DNA from: Paenibacillus melissococcoides
GTDB taxonomy: Bacteria; Bacillota; Bacilli; Paenibacillales; Paenibacillaceae
Length of the DNA stretch: 63,596 bases
Reading direction: 5' to 3'
Assembly (NCBI GenBank): GCA_944800085.1
Contig: CALYLO010000010.1
Coordinates: 1-63,596 of the forward strand
Below are positions 24,851 to 32,280 of this stretch, one piece after another. Position 1 is the stretch's first letter. Each line of letters begins with the position of its first letter. Under the pieces are notes generated by a model. It was not told where the DNA came from, made no database searches, and saw nothing but the letters and a program-made list of their open reading frames with translations. Made by a program: the position numbers and the translations under genes.

Positions 24851-25467
24851 GCATACTGCATTTAAGTACAAATTTTAATGGATACTCAGAGTTCATAGTA
24901 ATATTAATGAAGATTATTCCCTACCAGAGGAGTTATTTTACATCGTACAGTTTAGGGTTAGAAAACAGAAGCAATAAGAGTCGCAAAGAAATCCCTGCGG
25001 CTCTTATTGCTTCTGTTGCATCTTCGGCTGCCGTGGAATAGAAGGAAAAGTGTGCTCGAGGGGCAGGATTTGAAAGCGATCGGGAATGAACAGCTGCAGG
25101 GGAATGCACAGAAAATGAATCCAGGAGCAGCCGGCTATGATCCGGATAGAAACTAGAAAGTCTGGTGTTCGAAGTAGAGAGTGTATAAGGAGCCCTGTAT
25201 AGGTAGAATTTTTTCGAAAGGGGTGTTAGGAACGAACTGCGTGCGTGTGAAAGGGAAATCGTGCTCGATGGCGAGGAATTGAAGGCGTTTAGAGCGATCG
25301 GGAATGTCCAGCTGCAGAGGAATGCACGATAAGTGAAATATCCGAAGGTATAAAGAGTTGAAATATGGCGACTTATAGGGTCGAGTATGATCTAAAATAG
25401 TAGAGCGGACGAAAATAATATCTTTTCATCTACTCATACATCTGATATGCTAGAAGCAAATAAAAAA
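24851..25467. other. non-coding stretch with hairpin and short repeats
   Basis: I find no supportable gene in this stretch. A long hairpin has perfect 15-bp arms (24966-24980 and 25001-25015, CAGAAGCAATAAGAG) without a clear U-run. Two imperfect GC-richer repeats follow, described separately. Confidence 0.6.
25044..25337. repeat. two dispersed imperfect repeats
   Basis: Copy 1 (25044-25114) and copy 2 (25251-25337) share GTGCTCGA, GGCAGGATT/GGCGAGGAATT, GCGATCGGGAATG and CAGCTGCAGNGGAATGCAC. They differ from the 237-bp family but have a similar GC-rich, CTGCAG-containing character. Confidence 0.6.
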
Positions 25468-25541
25468 TAGTCCGTTTCGAGCAGTAATGGAGTTGGCGCT
25501 CCCTGCTGCTTCCCGATGAGCCTCGGTGAAACAGGATACTA
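25468..25541 (+). ncRNA. candidate structured RNA, three-way junction
   Basis: Outer stem TAGT-CC-GTTTC (25468-25478) pairs with GAAAC-A-GG-AT-ACTA (25528-25541). It encloses a bulged hairpin, GCAG-taat-GGAG against CTCC-CTGC (25481-25506), and a small hairpin, CCGA-TGAGCC-TCGG (25513-25526). Two terminators follow at 25665 and 25729. It lies upstream of the iterons, so a copy-control RNA or a cis-regulatory leader is possible. I cannot assign a family. Confidence 0.4.
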
Positions 25542-25664
25542 CACGAAAGAACTATTTCTTCTTGGTTTAGATTTAATATCTAAGCCCATTTTAGCAATAG
25601 GTATCTGTTTGTGCAACACCCTATTATCTAAAATGATATGGAAGATTTAATATAAATTACGTGG

Positions 25665-25699
25665 AGCCCTAGTTTCGTTTTCCGAGACTGGGGCTTTTA
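25665..25699 (+). terminator. terminator-like hairpin
   Basis: AGCCCTAGT-TTCG pairs with CGAGACTGGGGCT, followed by TTTTAT. It is probably the 3' end of a short transcript that includes the structured element upstream. Confidence 0.55.
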
Positions 25700-25728
25700 T
25701 ATTGCTAATACGCTATATATTAGTAGTA

Positions 25729-25766
25729 AAGCCCTAGTTTTCGCCATCTGAAGCTAGGGCTTTTTG
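25729..25766 (+). terminator. second terminator-like hairpin
   Basis: AAGCCCTAG pairs with CTAGGGCTT around a 16-nt loop, followed by TTTTTG. It has the same CCCTAG stem as the hairpin 30 nt upstream and insulates the iteron region. Confidence 0.7.
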
Positions 25767-25780
25767 TTTATAATTTCTAG

Positions 25781-26077
25781 TTTTACATTTGGATTTATCG
25801 TAAATATACATTTGGATTTTTTTTGTTTTACATTTGGAATATCAGTGATATTACATTTGAAAAGTGCCGACTCACCATTTGTATTTACCATGAAAATACA
25901 TTTGGATTAAGTTTGCAATATCCTTGATACATAAGGGTTTAGTGGCACTTAACGTGTGTTTGAATTATTGGTTGTACCATCATGAATTGAGTTTTTTACA
26001 TTTGGAGTTTTGGGTTTTTTACATTTGGTTTCTTTTGGGTTTTTAACTGGAAAAAAAGTAAAATCCAAATGTTATTT
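25781..26077. other. iteron array, probable replication origin
   Basis: Direct repeats of TTTTACATTTGGATTT: full or near-full copies start at 25781, 25805, 25825, 25895, 25995 and 26015. Weaker copies lie at 25851 and 25873, and an inverted copy (AAATCCAAATGTTATTT) at 26061-26077. The region is very AT-rich. The rep gene starts 150 bp downstream, and more copies lie after rep (27971, 28161). This is the layout of an iteron-controlled origin. Confidence 0.82.
25937..25953. promoter_or_regulatory. shared palindromic operator near origin
   Basis: GTTTAGTGGCACTTAAC differs at two positions, one of them the centre, from the perfect palindrome GTTAAGTGACACTTAAC at 37564-37580, and resembles the one at 9639-9655. 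It lies inside the iteron region upstream of rep. Confidence 0.55.
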
Positions 26078-26226
26078 TGAGAGTGTTTTACGTGAGGCTA
26101 ACCCCCACGTAATTACATAAATAACCGAATAAGAAACGGCGTTCCTTACCATTTTTTTGGAAAATGAATGTAGGGGGCTTACTTTCTTATTGCCTTTTTT
26201 AGACTTGTAGAAGGGAGGAAGAAGTG

Positions 26227-27948
26227 ATGAAAACATTACGAGATACATGGTTTAACGGCTTATTTTGTTATCATGAGTTCCGTTCATCAGTGCAAATAAA
26301 CTCGTATTTTGAACGTCTGGGCTTTAACGGCCTTGGGTACGTTCGAAATAACCCTTTTGCTACCTCGTTTATGTCTATTGCTTCATACTCCTCTCCTGCA
26401 GGAAGTTACGATGAACGTACTTCAAAATTGGCCGAGGGAGAACGTGTACGGATCCCATGGATGATTGAATTTGAAAAAAACCATGATACCCGACTAATTG
26501 AGGCGTTTGAGGTACACGAATACCTATGTGGGTTTGGTATTGATCCCAAGGATATAATCATTTGGGTCACCCCTGCCGGTTCTATATACATGGCGGTAAA
26601 TCCGAACATCTATTCTTGTGTTGGCGCTGCAGACCAACTGTGTCGCAGGAACCAAAATATCACAAGGCATTTGGTTAAAAAACTTGATCTCAAAAGCATT
26701 GATATGGCCCATTATAGCCCTCAGCGTGTCATACGTACGTTCAACTCTAGGCACTCGAGTGGATACGTGGTGCCTATTACATATAATCAGCTTGGCCATG
26801 TTTTACATAATGTAAAAGGACTGACTAGAAAACCGGTGGATCTACAGAGATTTTGGATGCCGTGTATAGAAGCCCCAGAGTGGACTTCTTTCGTATGGGC
26901 GTGCGACAGTGAGTCTATTGTGGCAGATAAGGAGAAAGAGGAATTCAAGCTGGCCAGAAGAAGCTGTGTTGATTATTTCATGGCTAATCCGGAAAAGATC
27001 CACGTTGGGATCCGGAATCAAGTGTTAGTTTCAATGGGGATTGCAGCTCAGGCTTCTTCAGATTATTCCAGTGAAGATGTGGCTTCTGCAGCAAGTCGAT
27101 TCCAGGGAAGAATGAATAGAAAAGAAATTGAACGCCCATTGCGTTCAATTGAGCGTCGGGAAACGTTATTTTCATGTCAAAAAGTGTGTTCATACCTGGC
27201 ACAAAGTGATATCGATGTAGAGTCACTCTGTTCAGCATGCCCTTTTAAACGGCAGATGGAGGACATTGCAGAAGCAAAAGAAAAAGTAACCGATTTCATG
27301 GTGTATGCAGATCATATAGGCATCTTGTTCGAGCAGAAGTGGCCATTACAGGATATTATGACATACTTCGAAATGTCTCTTGCAGGCGTATTTAGGGGGA
27401 AACAAAGTCTGCAGACGCTACCACGTAGCACTAAACAAAAATATACGCGAATCTTGAGCTTATTAGGGCTCAGTACGAATGAGGATGGCTATATCATATT
27501 TGACCGTAAAAGAGGCTATAAAGTACCCCTGGTTTTCCTTCATGTCGCAAAGCGAATGGGGGGAGTACGTCTGCGTCAATTTTTAAAGCTACTCTCAAAA
27601 TCATACAGAACTGCTAAATCAGGTTATTTGACTAGAATGGGTAAAGAAGGCATCCAGAAAACCTTGAAGCTAGGGGAACGTGCGTATTATTACGTTCTTG
27701 CTCATTTTAGAGAGCTTGGAATGATTACAAGATTCTCGTGTACATGGAAACTGACGTTTGGAGTCGCCAAAATTACAAAATTTGAAAAACGAAAAAAATT
27801 GCAGTCGAAATTAACACAACGCGCCCCTAAAAAAATGACGATAGATGCTGTTGCTTCAGGATTTTTGGAGGTCGCAGCTTCTTTTTGGGCCCCGCCGATA
27901 TCAATATCTAATTTGGGAGGCTCTAGGGGGGGTGGTGACCCTGGGTGA
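26227..27948 (+). CDS. primase-like plasmid replication initiator
   Basis: A 573-residue protein, probably the Rep protein. Residues of about 75-200 follow the order of archaeo-eukaryotic primases: IPWMIEFEKN where hDhD is expected, a central AGSIYMAVNP, and then PQRVIRTFNSRHSSGYVVPI, the R-P-NS-H-K/S-G segment. C-rich segment LFSCQKVCSYLAQ...LCSACPF (about 310-340) recalls primase-linked zinc motifs. The C-terminal third is basic and helix-turn-helix-like (KEGIQKTLKLGERAYYYVLA). ATG 26227 has GGGAGG 8 nt upstream. Iterons on both sides support the initiator role. Catalytic acidic residues look altered. Confidence 0.7.
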   Translation: MKTLRDTWFNGLFCYHEFRSSVQINSYFERLGFNGLGYVRNNPFATSFMSIASYSSPAGSYDERTSKLAEGERVRIPWMIEFEKNHDTRLIEAFEVHEYLCGFGIDPKDIIIWVTPAGSIYMAVNPNIYSCVGAADQLCRRNQNITRHLVKKLDLKSIDMAHYSPQRVIRTFNSRHSSGYVVPITYNQLGHVLHNVKGLTRKPVDLQRFWMPCIEAPEWTSFVWACDSESIVADKEKEEFKLARRSCVDYFMANPEKIHVGIRNQVLVSMGIAAQASSDYSSEDVASAASRFQGRMNRKEIERPLRSIERRETLFSCQKVCSYLAQSDIDVESLCSACPFKRQMEDIAEAKEKVTDFMVYADHIGILFEQKWPLQDIMTYFEMSLAGVFRGKQSLQTLPRSTKQKYTRILSLLGLSTNEDGYIIFDRKRGYKVPLVFLHVAKRMGGVRLRQFLKLLSKSYRTAKSGYLTRMGKEGIQKTLKLGERAYYYVLAHFRELGMITRFSCTWKLTFGVAKITKFEKRKKLQSKLTQRAPKKMTIDAVASGFLEVAASFWAPPISISNLGGSRGGGDPG

Positions 27949-28390
27949 TGACTTAGATTTGGATACCTCCTTGTTTTACATTTAGGTGGCTATCTACTTA
28001 TGTATCTCTTTTAGTGTCTACTTATATGGGGCTCTCTGTGGGTCTGCAGGGGAGTGTCTTCCCTAGATGGACATGGCTTATGCGCCTTACTTGCTCGCAC
28101 TAATACTACTCGTATTAGTACCTCACCAAATGACGAATCGTGGCTGCACTTCGTGCCTCCACCTTACATTTGGATTCGTGCTCGCGTTGCAATGTTTCGG
28201 TCGTCTGTCCTTCGTCCAGGACTCCCTACACATTGCTTATTCCGGAGATTGCATCTCCGGAACTATACAAGACTGAAAAATTATCAAAAAACCTTATCGT
28301 TTTGACATATGATGTAAATAGTGGGGGCAATTACATTGTTTCTGTGGTCATATACACATATGATATTTTTGTCGAAGGGAGCGATTTATT
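27949..28390. other. non-coding region after rep with iterons and hairpins
   Basis: No supportable gene. Iteron-like copies occur at 27971 (TTGTTTTACATTTAGG) and 28161 (ACCTTACATTTGGATTCG). Two perfect hairpins stand out: ACTAATAC-tactc-GTATTAGT (28099-28119) and TCCGGAGA-ttgca-TCTCCGGA (28241-28261). The region could be part of the origin or hold oriT. Confidence 0.55.
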
Positions 28391-28714
28391 GTGACTGAGA
28401 GGAAGAGAAAGCCGAAGGATTATGGTGACTCGACGTCAATTACTATTTCCAGAAGCTATGAAGATTGGCTGACTGGGGAACGACGTGAAGTAACGGAGCA
28501 GCATTTGGAACTGTTAAATATGGCGTTGGAAAGAAAGGCATTATTCCATTTGGTGATGAGTGGATTAGACCGGGTGATGGATGGTTTGCCACCAACTCCA
28601 TTGTTACGGAAGGATTTAGAGAGACAACTGAATATGGGGATCAACTTTATGAAATCACAGCTGTCGAATTATATAACTGAGCAAATGAAAAAGGAGGCAG
28701 GGAGGGGTGAGTAA
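28391..28714 (+). CDS. first gene of tcp-like operon, unknown
   Basis: A 107-residue, charged helical protein (SYEDWLTGERREVTEQHLEL, LLRKDLERQLNMGINFMKS) without a recognised domain. The start is GTG with GAAGGGAG 9 nt upstream. It is adjacent to the M23 hydrolase gene with no gap, so it belongs to the transfer operon; a regulatory or relaxosome-accessory role is possible. Confidence 0.65.
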   Translation: MTERKRKPKDYGDSTSITISRSYEDWLTGERREVTEQHLELLNMALERKALFHLVMSGLDRVMDGLPPTPLLRKDLERQLNMGINFMKSQLSNYITEQMKKEAGRGE

Positions 28715-29845
28715 GTGAAAGCCCTCAAAATCTCTATATCGATCCTTGGTTTGAAACTACTTTTTATTTTTCTTATTTTTATGGCATTGTTCCAGGCTAT
28801 TGCTGGTATGGCTGGTTCCATTAAGGGTGCTTATGAGGATGCTACTGAGTATATTGGGGATTTACTGACTTGGGGTGGTGAGTCTTCAATACCTTTTGCA
28901 ACGATAGCGAATAATTGGATGACGGCAGTTAGATGGAAAGATGGTTCTGGACACCTGCAGACAGGATTGAATTCTGAGATGAAAGAATTGCTTAATGAAC
29001 TTCATGTGGGATTACCTTCTTCTGTTTTATTTGCAATATATGAGATGTCTGACATTGTAAAAACGGAAGAGGATATTCTGCAGGTTGCTTCTTTGCTTGA
29101 ACCTAAGAATGTAGAGATTACGATCATGTCGTATGAAGAAGAGACTATAGCGAATGGAAAAAAAGTAGTAGAGATGAAAACCAAGGCGGTTGTGAGTTCA
29201 TTGACCACATATATTGGCCGAGTTTCACTTTATTATGATACTAAGGGGCGCTTTGATCGGAAGGAAATTAGCGAAGATCATAAATTACTTGATCAGGCAC
29301 TGAAAGCATCCGGTTTAAGTGTTAGCGAGGATGAAAAGGAGTTTTTATTTGCTTTTGGTAAAATTGATAACCCTTCATACGTCCCTGGTACTCCGAATAA
29401 TTCAGGAAGTCATGATGTAATAGTGGTTGATGATGGGGCTTTATTACAATGGCCGTTACCGGATCATTATTATCTGAGTTCGTATTTTGGCTCACGTACA
29501 GATCCTATTACAGGAAAGAAAGAAGCTTTTCATAAAGGAATAGATATACCGGCTCCAATGGGTACGAAGGCAGTCGCCGCAGAATCCGGTACTGTTGTGG
29601 AGGCGAAATATGGTTGGAATGGTGGCCGAGGAAATTATATCAAAATCAAAACGGAACACTATGATTTGATTTATATGCATGTGATGGCGAATGGGATTCT
29701 AGTAAAGGAAGACAGTAAAGTTACGCGAGGAGAAGCTGTCGTCCAGGTAGGTAGCACGGGAAGAAGCACAGGTAATCATTTGCATTTTCAAGTAGAAAAA
29801 GAGGGGAAATTGATTGACCCACTTCAGTTATTGAAAAAAAAGTGA
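28715..29845 (+). CDS. M23 peptidase, T4SS peptidoglycan hydrolase
   Basis: A 376-residue protein with an N-terminal membrane anchor (LLFIFLIFMALFQAIAGMAG), a middle region probably outside the membrane, and a C-terminal LytM/M23 domain. Metal ligands are in FHKGIDIPAPMG and GNHLHFQVE. In Gram-positive conjugation systems such enzymes open the cell wall for the mating channel (the VirB1-like or TcpG role). GTG 28715 with GGGAGGGG upstream follows directly after the previous stop. Confidence 0.88.
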   Translation: MKALKISISILGLKLLFIFLIFMALFQAIAGMAGSIKGAYEDATEYIGDLLTWGGESSIPFATIANNWMTAVRWKDGSGHLQTGLNSEMKELLNELHVGLPSSVLFAIYEMSDIVKTEEDILQVASLLEPKNVEITIMSYEEETIANGKKVVEMKTKAVVSSLTTYIGRVSLYYDTKGRFDRKEISEDHKLLDQALKASGLSVSEDEKEFLFAFGKIDNPSYVPGTPNNSGSHDVIVVDDGALLQWPLPDHYYLSSYFGSRTDPITGKKEAFHKGIDIPAPMGTKAVAAESGTVVEAKYGWNGGRGNYIKIKTEHYDLIYMHVMANGILVKEDSKVTRGEAVVQVGSTGRSTGNHLHFQVEKEGKLIDPLQLLKKK

Positions 29846-29858
29846 AAGGAGTAAGGGA

Positions 29859-30686
29859 TTGAGAAAAGCAACGTCAATTTTTTTGTATGTGCTAATTGGA
29901 CTTGCTGCTATTGGCGGACTTAATGTCGTATTCGGATGGTTTAACTCGCAGCCAATAGCCCCCGATTGGACGAAAGCTCAGGTAGCTGCAGAACAGTTCA
30001 CAAGATTGTATTTGACTGCAGACGATCAATTGGAGCAGCGTGAGGCAGAAATTATGCGGCTAGCTCCAGGAGTAACAAAACTGATGGCTTCTACTAAGGA
30101 GTCTAAACAGACAGTATCTTCTGTCCGAGCGAGACAGCCATATTGGGATGTCTCAGATCAAATGGTCATTGAGGTGGACGCGTGGGCTCTTGCTCAGAAA
30201 AAGGGGCTTGATCCTCAGACGAAAAAACAAGTTACTGAGTGGATTCCACGAAAGTTTTTGGTTTCAGTTCGGATGGCCGTGAATGAAGAAGATCCTTATA
30301 AAGGATATACGGTTTTAGGCTGGCCAAAGGTATGGGAACAGAATGTGGGAGAAACGAAATTGAGAAAAATGGATGATCAGTTGAATACTGTCCGTGAGTC
30401 AATTTCGCCATTGGTTAGAGCAGTTGTTCCATTGTTGTATAAAGAATCACAGCATGGAATTGAAAACTATTTGCTCGAAGGTACTGAGCCTAAAAGCTTT
30501 TATTCAAAGAATCTGGAGGCACCTGCGGTTAAAGAGGTATTTGTCAGCAGCTTAGAAGGTGGTTCTTATTTCGTTGAGGTGAAGGTTTCGGTGAAAGATA
30601 AGCTATTAGGGACACAACTGATTGATCGGGTTAGTTTGGAAGTAATTGAGAAGGATAAAAAATATTTTGTAAAAACGTTCTATTAA
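29859..30686 (+). CDS. TcpC/VirB8-like conjugation protein
   Basis: A 275-residue membrane-anchored protein with one N-terminal helix (ATSIFLYVLIGLAAIGGLNV) and two extracellular NTF2-like halves, as in TcpC of pCW3 (a VirB8 homologue by structure). Signature-like stretches are AAEQFTRLYLTADDQ and the C-terminal SYFVEVKVSVKDK. The start is TTG with AAAGGAG 8 nt upstream. Its order before TcpE, VirB4 and VirB6 homologues supports the assignment. Confidence 0.75.
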   Translation: MRKATSIFLYVLIGLAAIGGLNVVFGWFNSQPIAPDWTKAQVAAEQFTRLYLTADDQLEQREAEIMRLAPGVTKLMASTKESKQTVSSVRARQPYWDVSDQMVIEVDAWALAQKKGLDPQTKKQVTEWIPRKFLVSVRMAVNEEDPYKGYTVLGWPKVWEQNVGETKLRKMDDQLNTVRESISPLVRAVVPLLYKESQHGIENYLLEGTEPKSFYSKNLEAPAVKEVFVSSLEGGSYFVEVKVSVKDKLLGTQLIDRVSLEVIEKDKKYFVKTFY

Positions 30687-30713
30687 TTGTTGTAGATCAA
30701 ACGGGGGGATGAT

Positions 30714-31331
30714 GTGCGAGGCAAAATTCATTCAGCTGCCGGTATCGTATTGGCAGAGGCAATTATTTTATCGAACTCAAACGGTAAACCTTCATGGGGA
30801 ATTACAGTTGCAGCTGTAATTGGTTCGGGGATATTAGCGCTTCTTCCTGATTTAGATCACCGGAGCTCTACAATCTCCAGAACGTTTCCATTGCAGATCG
30901 CTTCACATGGTTTGAATATACTTGGTTTCCGACATCGAGCTCAAATGCATTCATTAATGGCTCTTCTTGTTTTGGGAGGATTAATGTGGGTTTCTAGCAT
31001 TAATCTCCCTTGGATACTAAGTGTATGCTTCTTTACAGCCTATTTTTCTCACATCTTTCTGGATATGTTCAACGAGGAAGGCGTAGAGTTGTTTTGGCCA
31101 CTTCCTTGGAGGATCCGCTTAGTGCCTGGTTTCTTAGCCATAAGTAGTGATAACCATTCTATATTGCAGAGTATCATCGATAGGGTATTACATATGTTAC
31201 TTATGTTTTTCACTTTCCATCTGTGTATTCGGTATGTTGCTTACCTCCCTGGTGGAGATTGGTTGAACATCATGTGGAATAAAATCTTGTCGTTAGTACC
31301 TACATCCATTATCGGATGGATCAAATTCTAA
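30714..31331 (+). CDS. YdjM-like membrane metal-dependent hydrolase
   Basis: A 205-residue membrane protein of the YdjM/DUF457 family: HSAAGIV at the N-terminus, LLPDLDHRSST, HRAQMHSL and SHIFLDMFNEEGVELFWP hold the conserved His and Asp residues, between about four membrane helices. Members are predicted inner-membrane hydrolases of unknown substrate. Its place inside the transfer operon is unusual. The start is GTG with GGGGGG upstream. Confidence 0.8.
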   Translation: MRGKIHSAAGIVLAEAIILSNSNGKPSWGITVAAVIGSGILALLPDLDHRSSTISRTFPLQIASHGLNILGFRHRAQMHSLMALLVLGGLMWVSSINLPWILSVCFFTAYFSHIFLDMFNEEGVELFWPLPWRIRLVPGFLAISSDNHSILQSIIDRVLHMLLMFFTFHLCIRYVAYLPGGDWLNIMWNKILSLVPTSIIGWIKF

Positions 31332-31346
31332 GGAGAGATAAATCGT

Positions 31347-31646
31347 ATGAATTCGGAGCTTATTGCTGCAGATTATCCCATCACAGGTATTGCCCTTGTT
31401 GATGCAATTTTCACCCTCGTTGTTAGAGGCTTGTTAGCTTTATTCATCATTATTTTGATTGTAAAATGCGTCAAGCTTTTTGGCCAAGGGAATTATCCGC
31501 AATTGTTTATTAACTTGGCAATCGGTCTTGTACTTCTTGCACTGATGCTTGGGCCTGAAACATTGAAAAACATCGGGAACGAAGTTCTAAAAATTCTTCC
31601 GAATTCAAGTGGAGGTAAAGGAACAGGAGGAGGTTCCGGCGTTTAA
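31347..31646 (+). CDS. small membrane protein, TcpD/VirB2-like
   Basis: A 99-residue protein with two hydrophobic helices (LVVRGLLALFIIILIV and LFINLAIGLVLLALML) and a Gly-rich tail. Size, topology and position just before TcpE resemble TcpD of pCW3 or VirB2-type channel subunits. AAGGAGAG precedes the ATG. Sequence evidence for family membership is limited. Confidence 0.6.
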   Translation: MNSELIAADYPITGIALVDAIFTLVVRGLLALFIIILIVKCVKLFGQGNYPQLFINLAIGLVLLALMLGPETLKNIGNEVLKILPNSSGGKGTGGGSGV

Positions 31647-32279
31647 ATGCATTACAAAACGTATATCCGAATGTTCAAGGTCAAATTCGAAATTTCATCC
31701 ATTGGGGCAGGCGATAAGCGAATTCGCTTGCCTCAAGGCGTGAGTATTACATTTGACATGGCTGTTGTTACTCTATTAACTCTCCCATTATGCCGATATC
31801 TGATTGCTCCTATCATTGGGCTTTTAAGCGGTGGGCAAGACTCTATTGAATTATGGATTTACGCTCTTATTACAGCGGTACTAATAGGCTGGTTTTCTCG
31901 TAAATTCGAACCTGCGGGCCGAAGCATTGTATTGTTCGGCCTTGATTTAATTAAATTTGTATTTAGAAGCAAATTTAGTGATGGATGGAGCAAAAGAGAT
32001 TCTAAGATCTATCAAGGGAACGTCCAACCGGTTCGAGTGTCCCTATATGATCAAAAGAAATGTGGTCAGTTTCCTGCTAGTGGAGAACCGGATGAATTCG
32101 AATTGCGTGTTGCTGCAAATGTGAAAGTACGAAGAGGACGGGCTATATTTCGGTTAACCGGTTCAAAAACAAGTCCTGGAATCTATCAAGTAAGCAAAAG
32201 AAAGATAGAACCACGGAGGCAAGAGACACTTGTTCTGCGCCGGCGTCATAGTGGGACGTCTGAAGGAGGGATCAACTGA
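31647..32279 (+). CDS. TcpE-family conjugation protein
   Basis: A 210-residue protein. The N-terminal 110 residues fit the TcpE family: YKTYIRMFKVKFEISSIG, DKRIRLPQGVSITFDMAVV, two membrane segments and LIGWFSRKFEPAGRS. A soluble C-terminal part follows. TcpE is a membrane component needed for transfer of tcp-type plasmids. The ATG follows the previous stop directly; AGGAGG is 12 nt upstream, and ATG 31671 is an alternative. Confidence 0.75.
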   Translation: MHYKTYIRMFKVKFEISSIGAGDKRIRLPQGVSITFDMAVVTLLTLPLCRYLIAPIIGLLSGGQDSIELWIYALITAVLIGWFSRKFEPAGRSIVLFGLDLIKFVFRSKFSDGWSKRDSKIYQGNVQPVRVSLYDQKKCGQFPASGEPDEFELRVAANVKVRRGRAIFRLTGSKTSPGIYQVSKRKIEPRRQETLVLRRRHSGTSEGGIN

Positions 32280-32280
32280 T

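Noticed and set aside
24966..25015. Rho-independent terminator with 15-bp stem
   Set aside because: The stem is strong, but no U-run follows on the plus strand and only a short one on the minus strand; recorded as a hairpin without assigned role.
25468..25541. Hammerhead ribozyme: CCGATGAG...GTGAAAC with three stems
   Set aside because: The core has CCGATGA instead of CTGATGA, stem II would have a two-base loop, and the junction between stems III and I is too long. Kept only as an unclassified structured RNA.
28054..28394. Plus-strand ORFs after rep
   Set aside because: Overlapping frames with no ribosome site and no protein character; the region holds iterons and hairpins.
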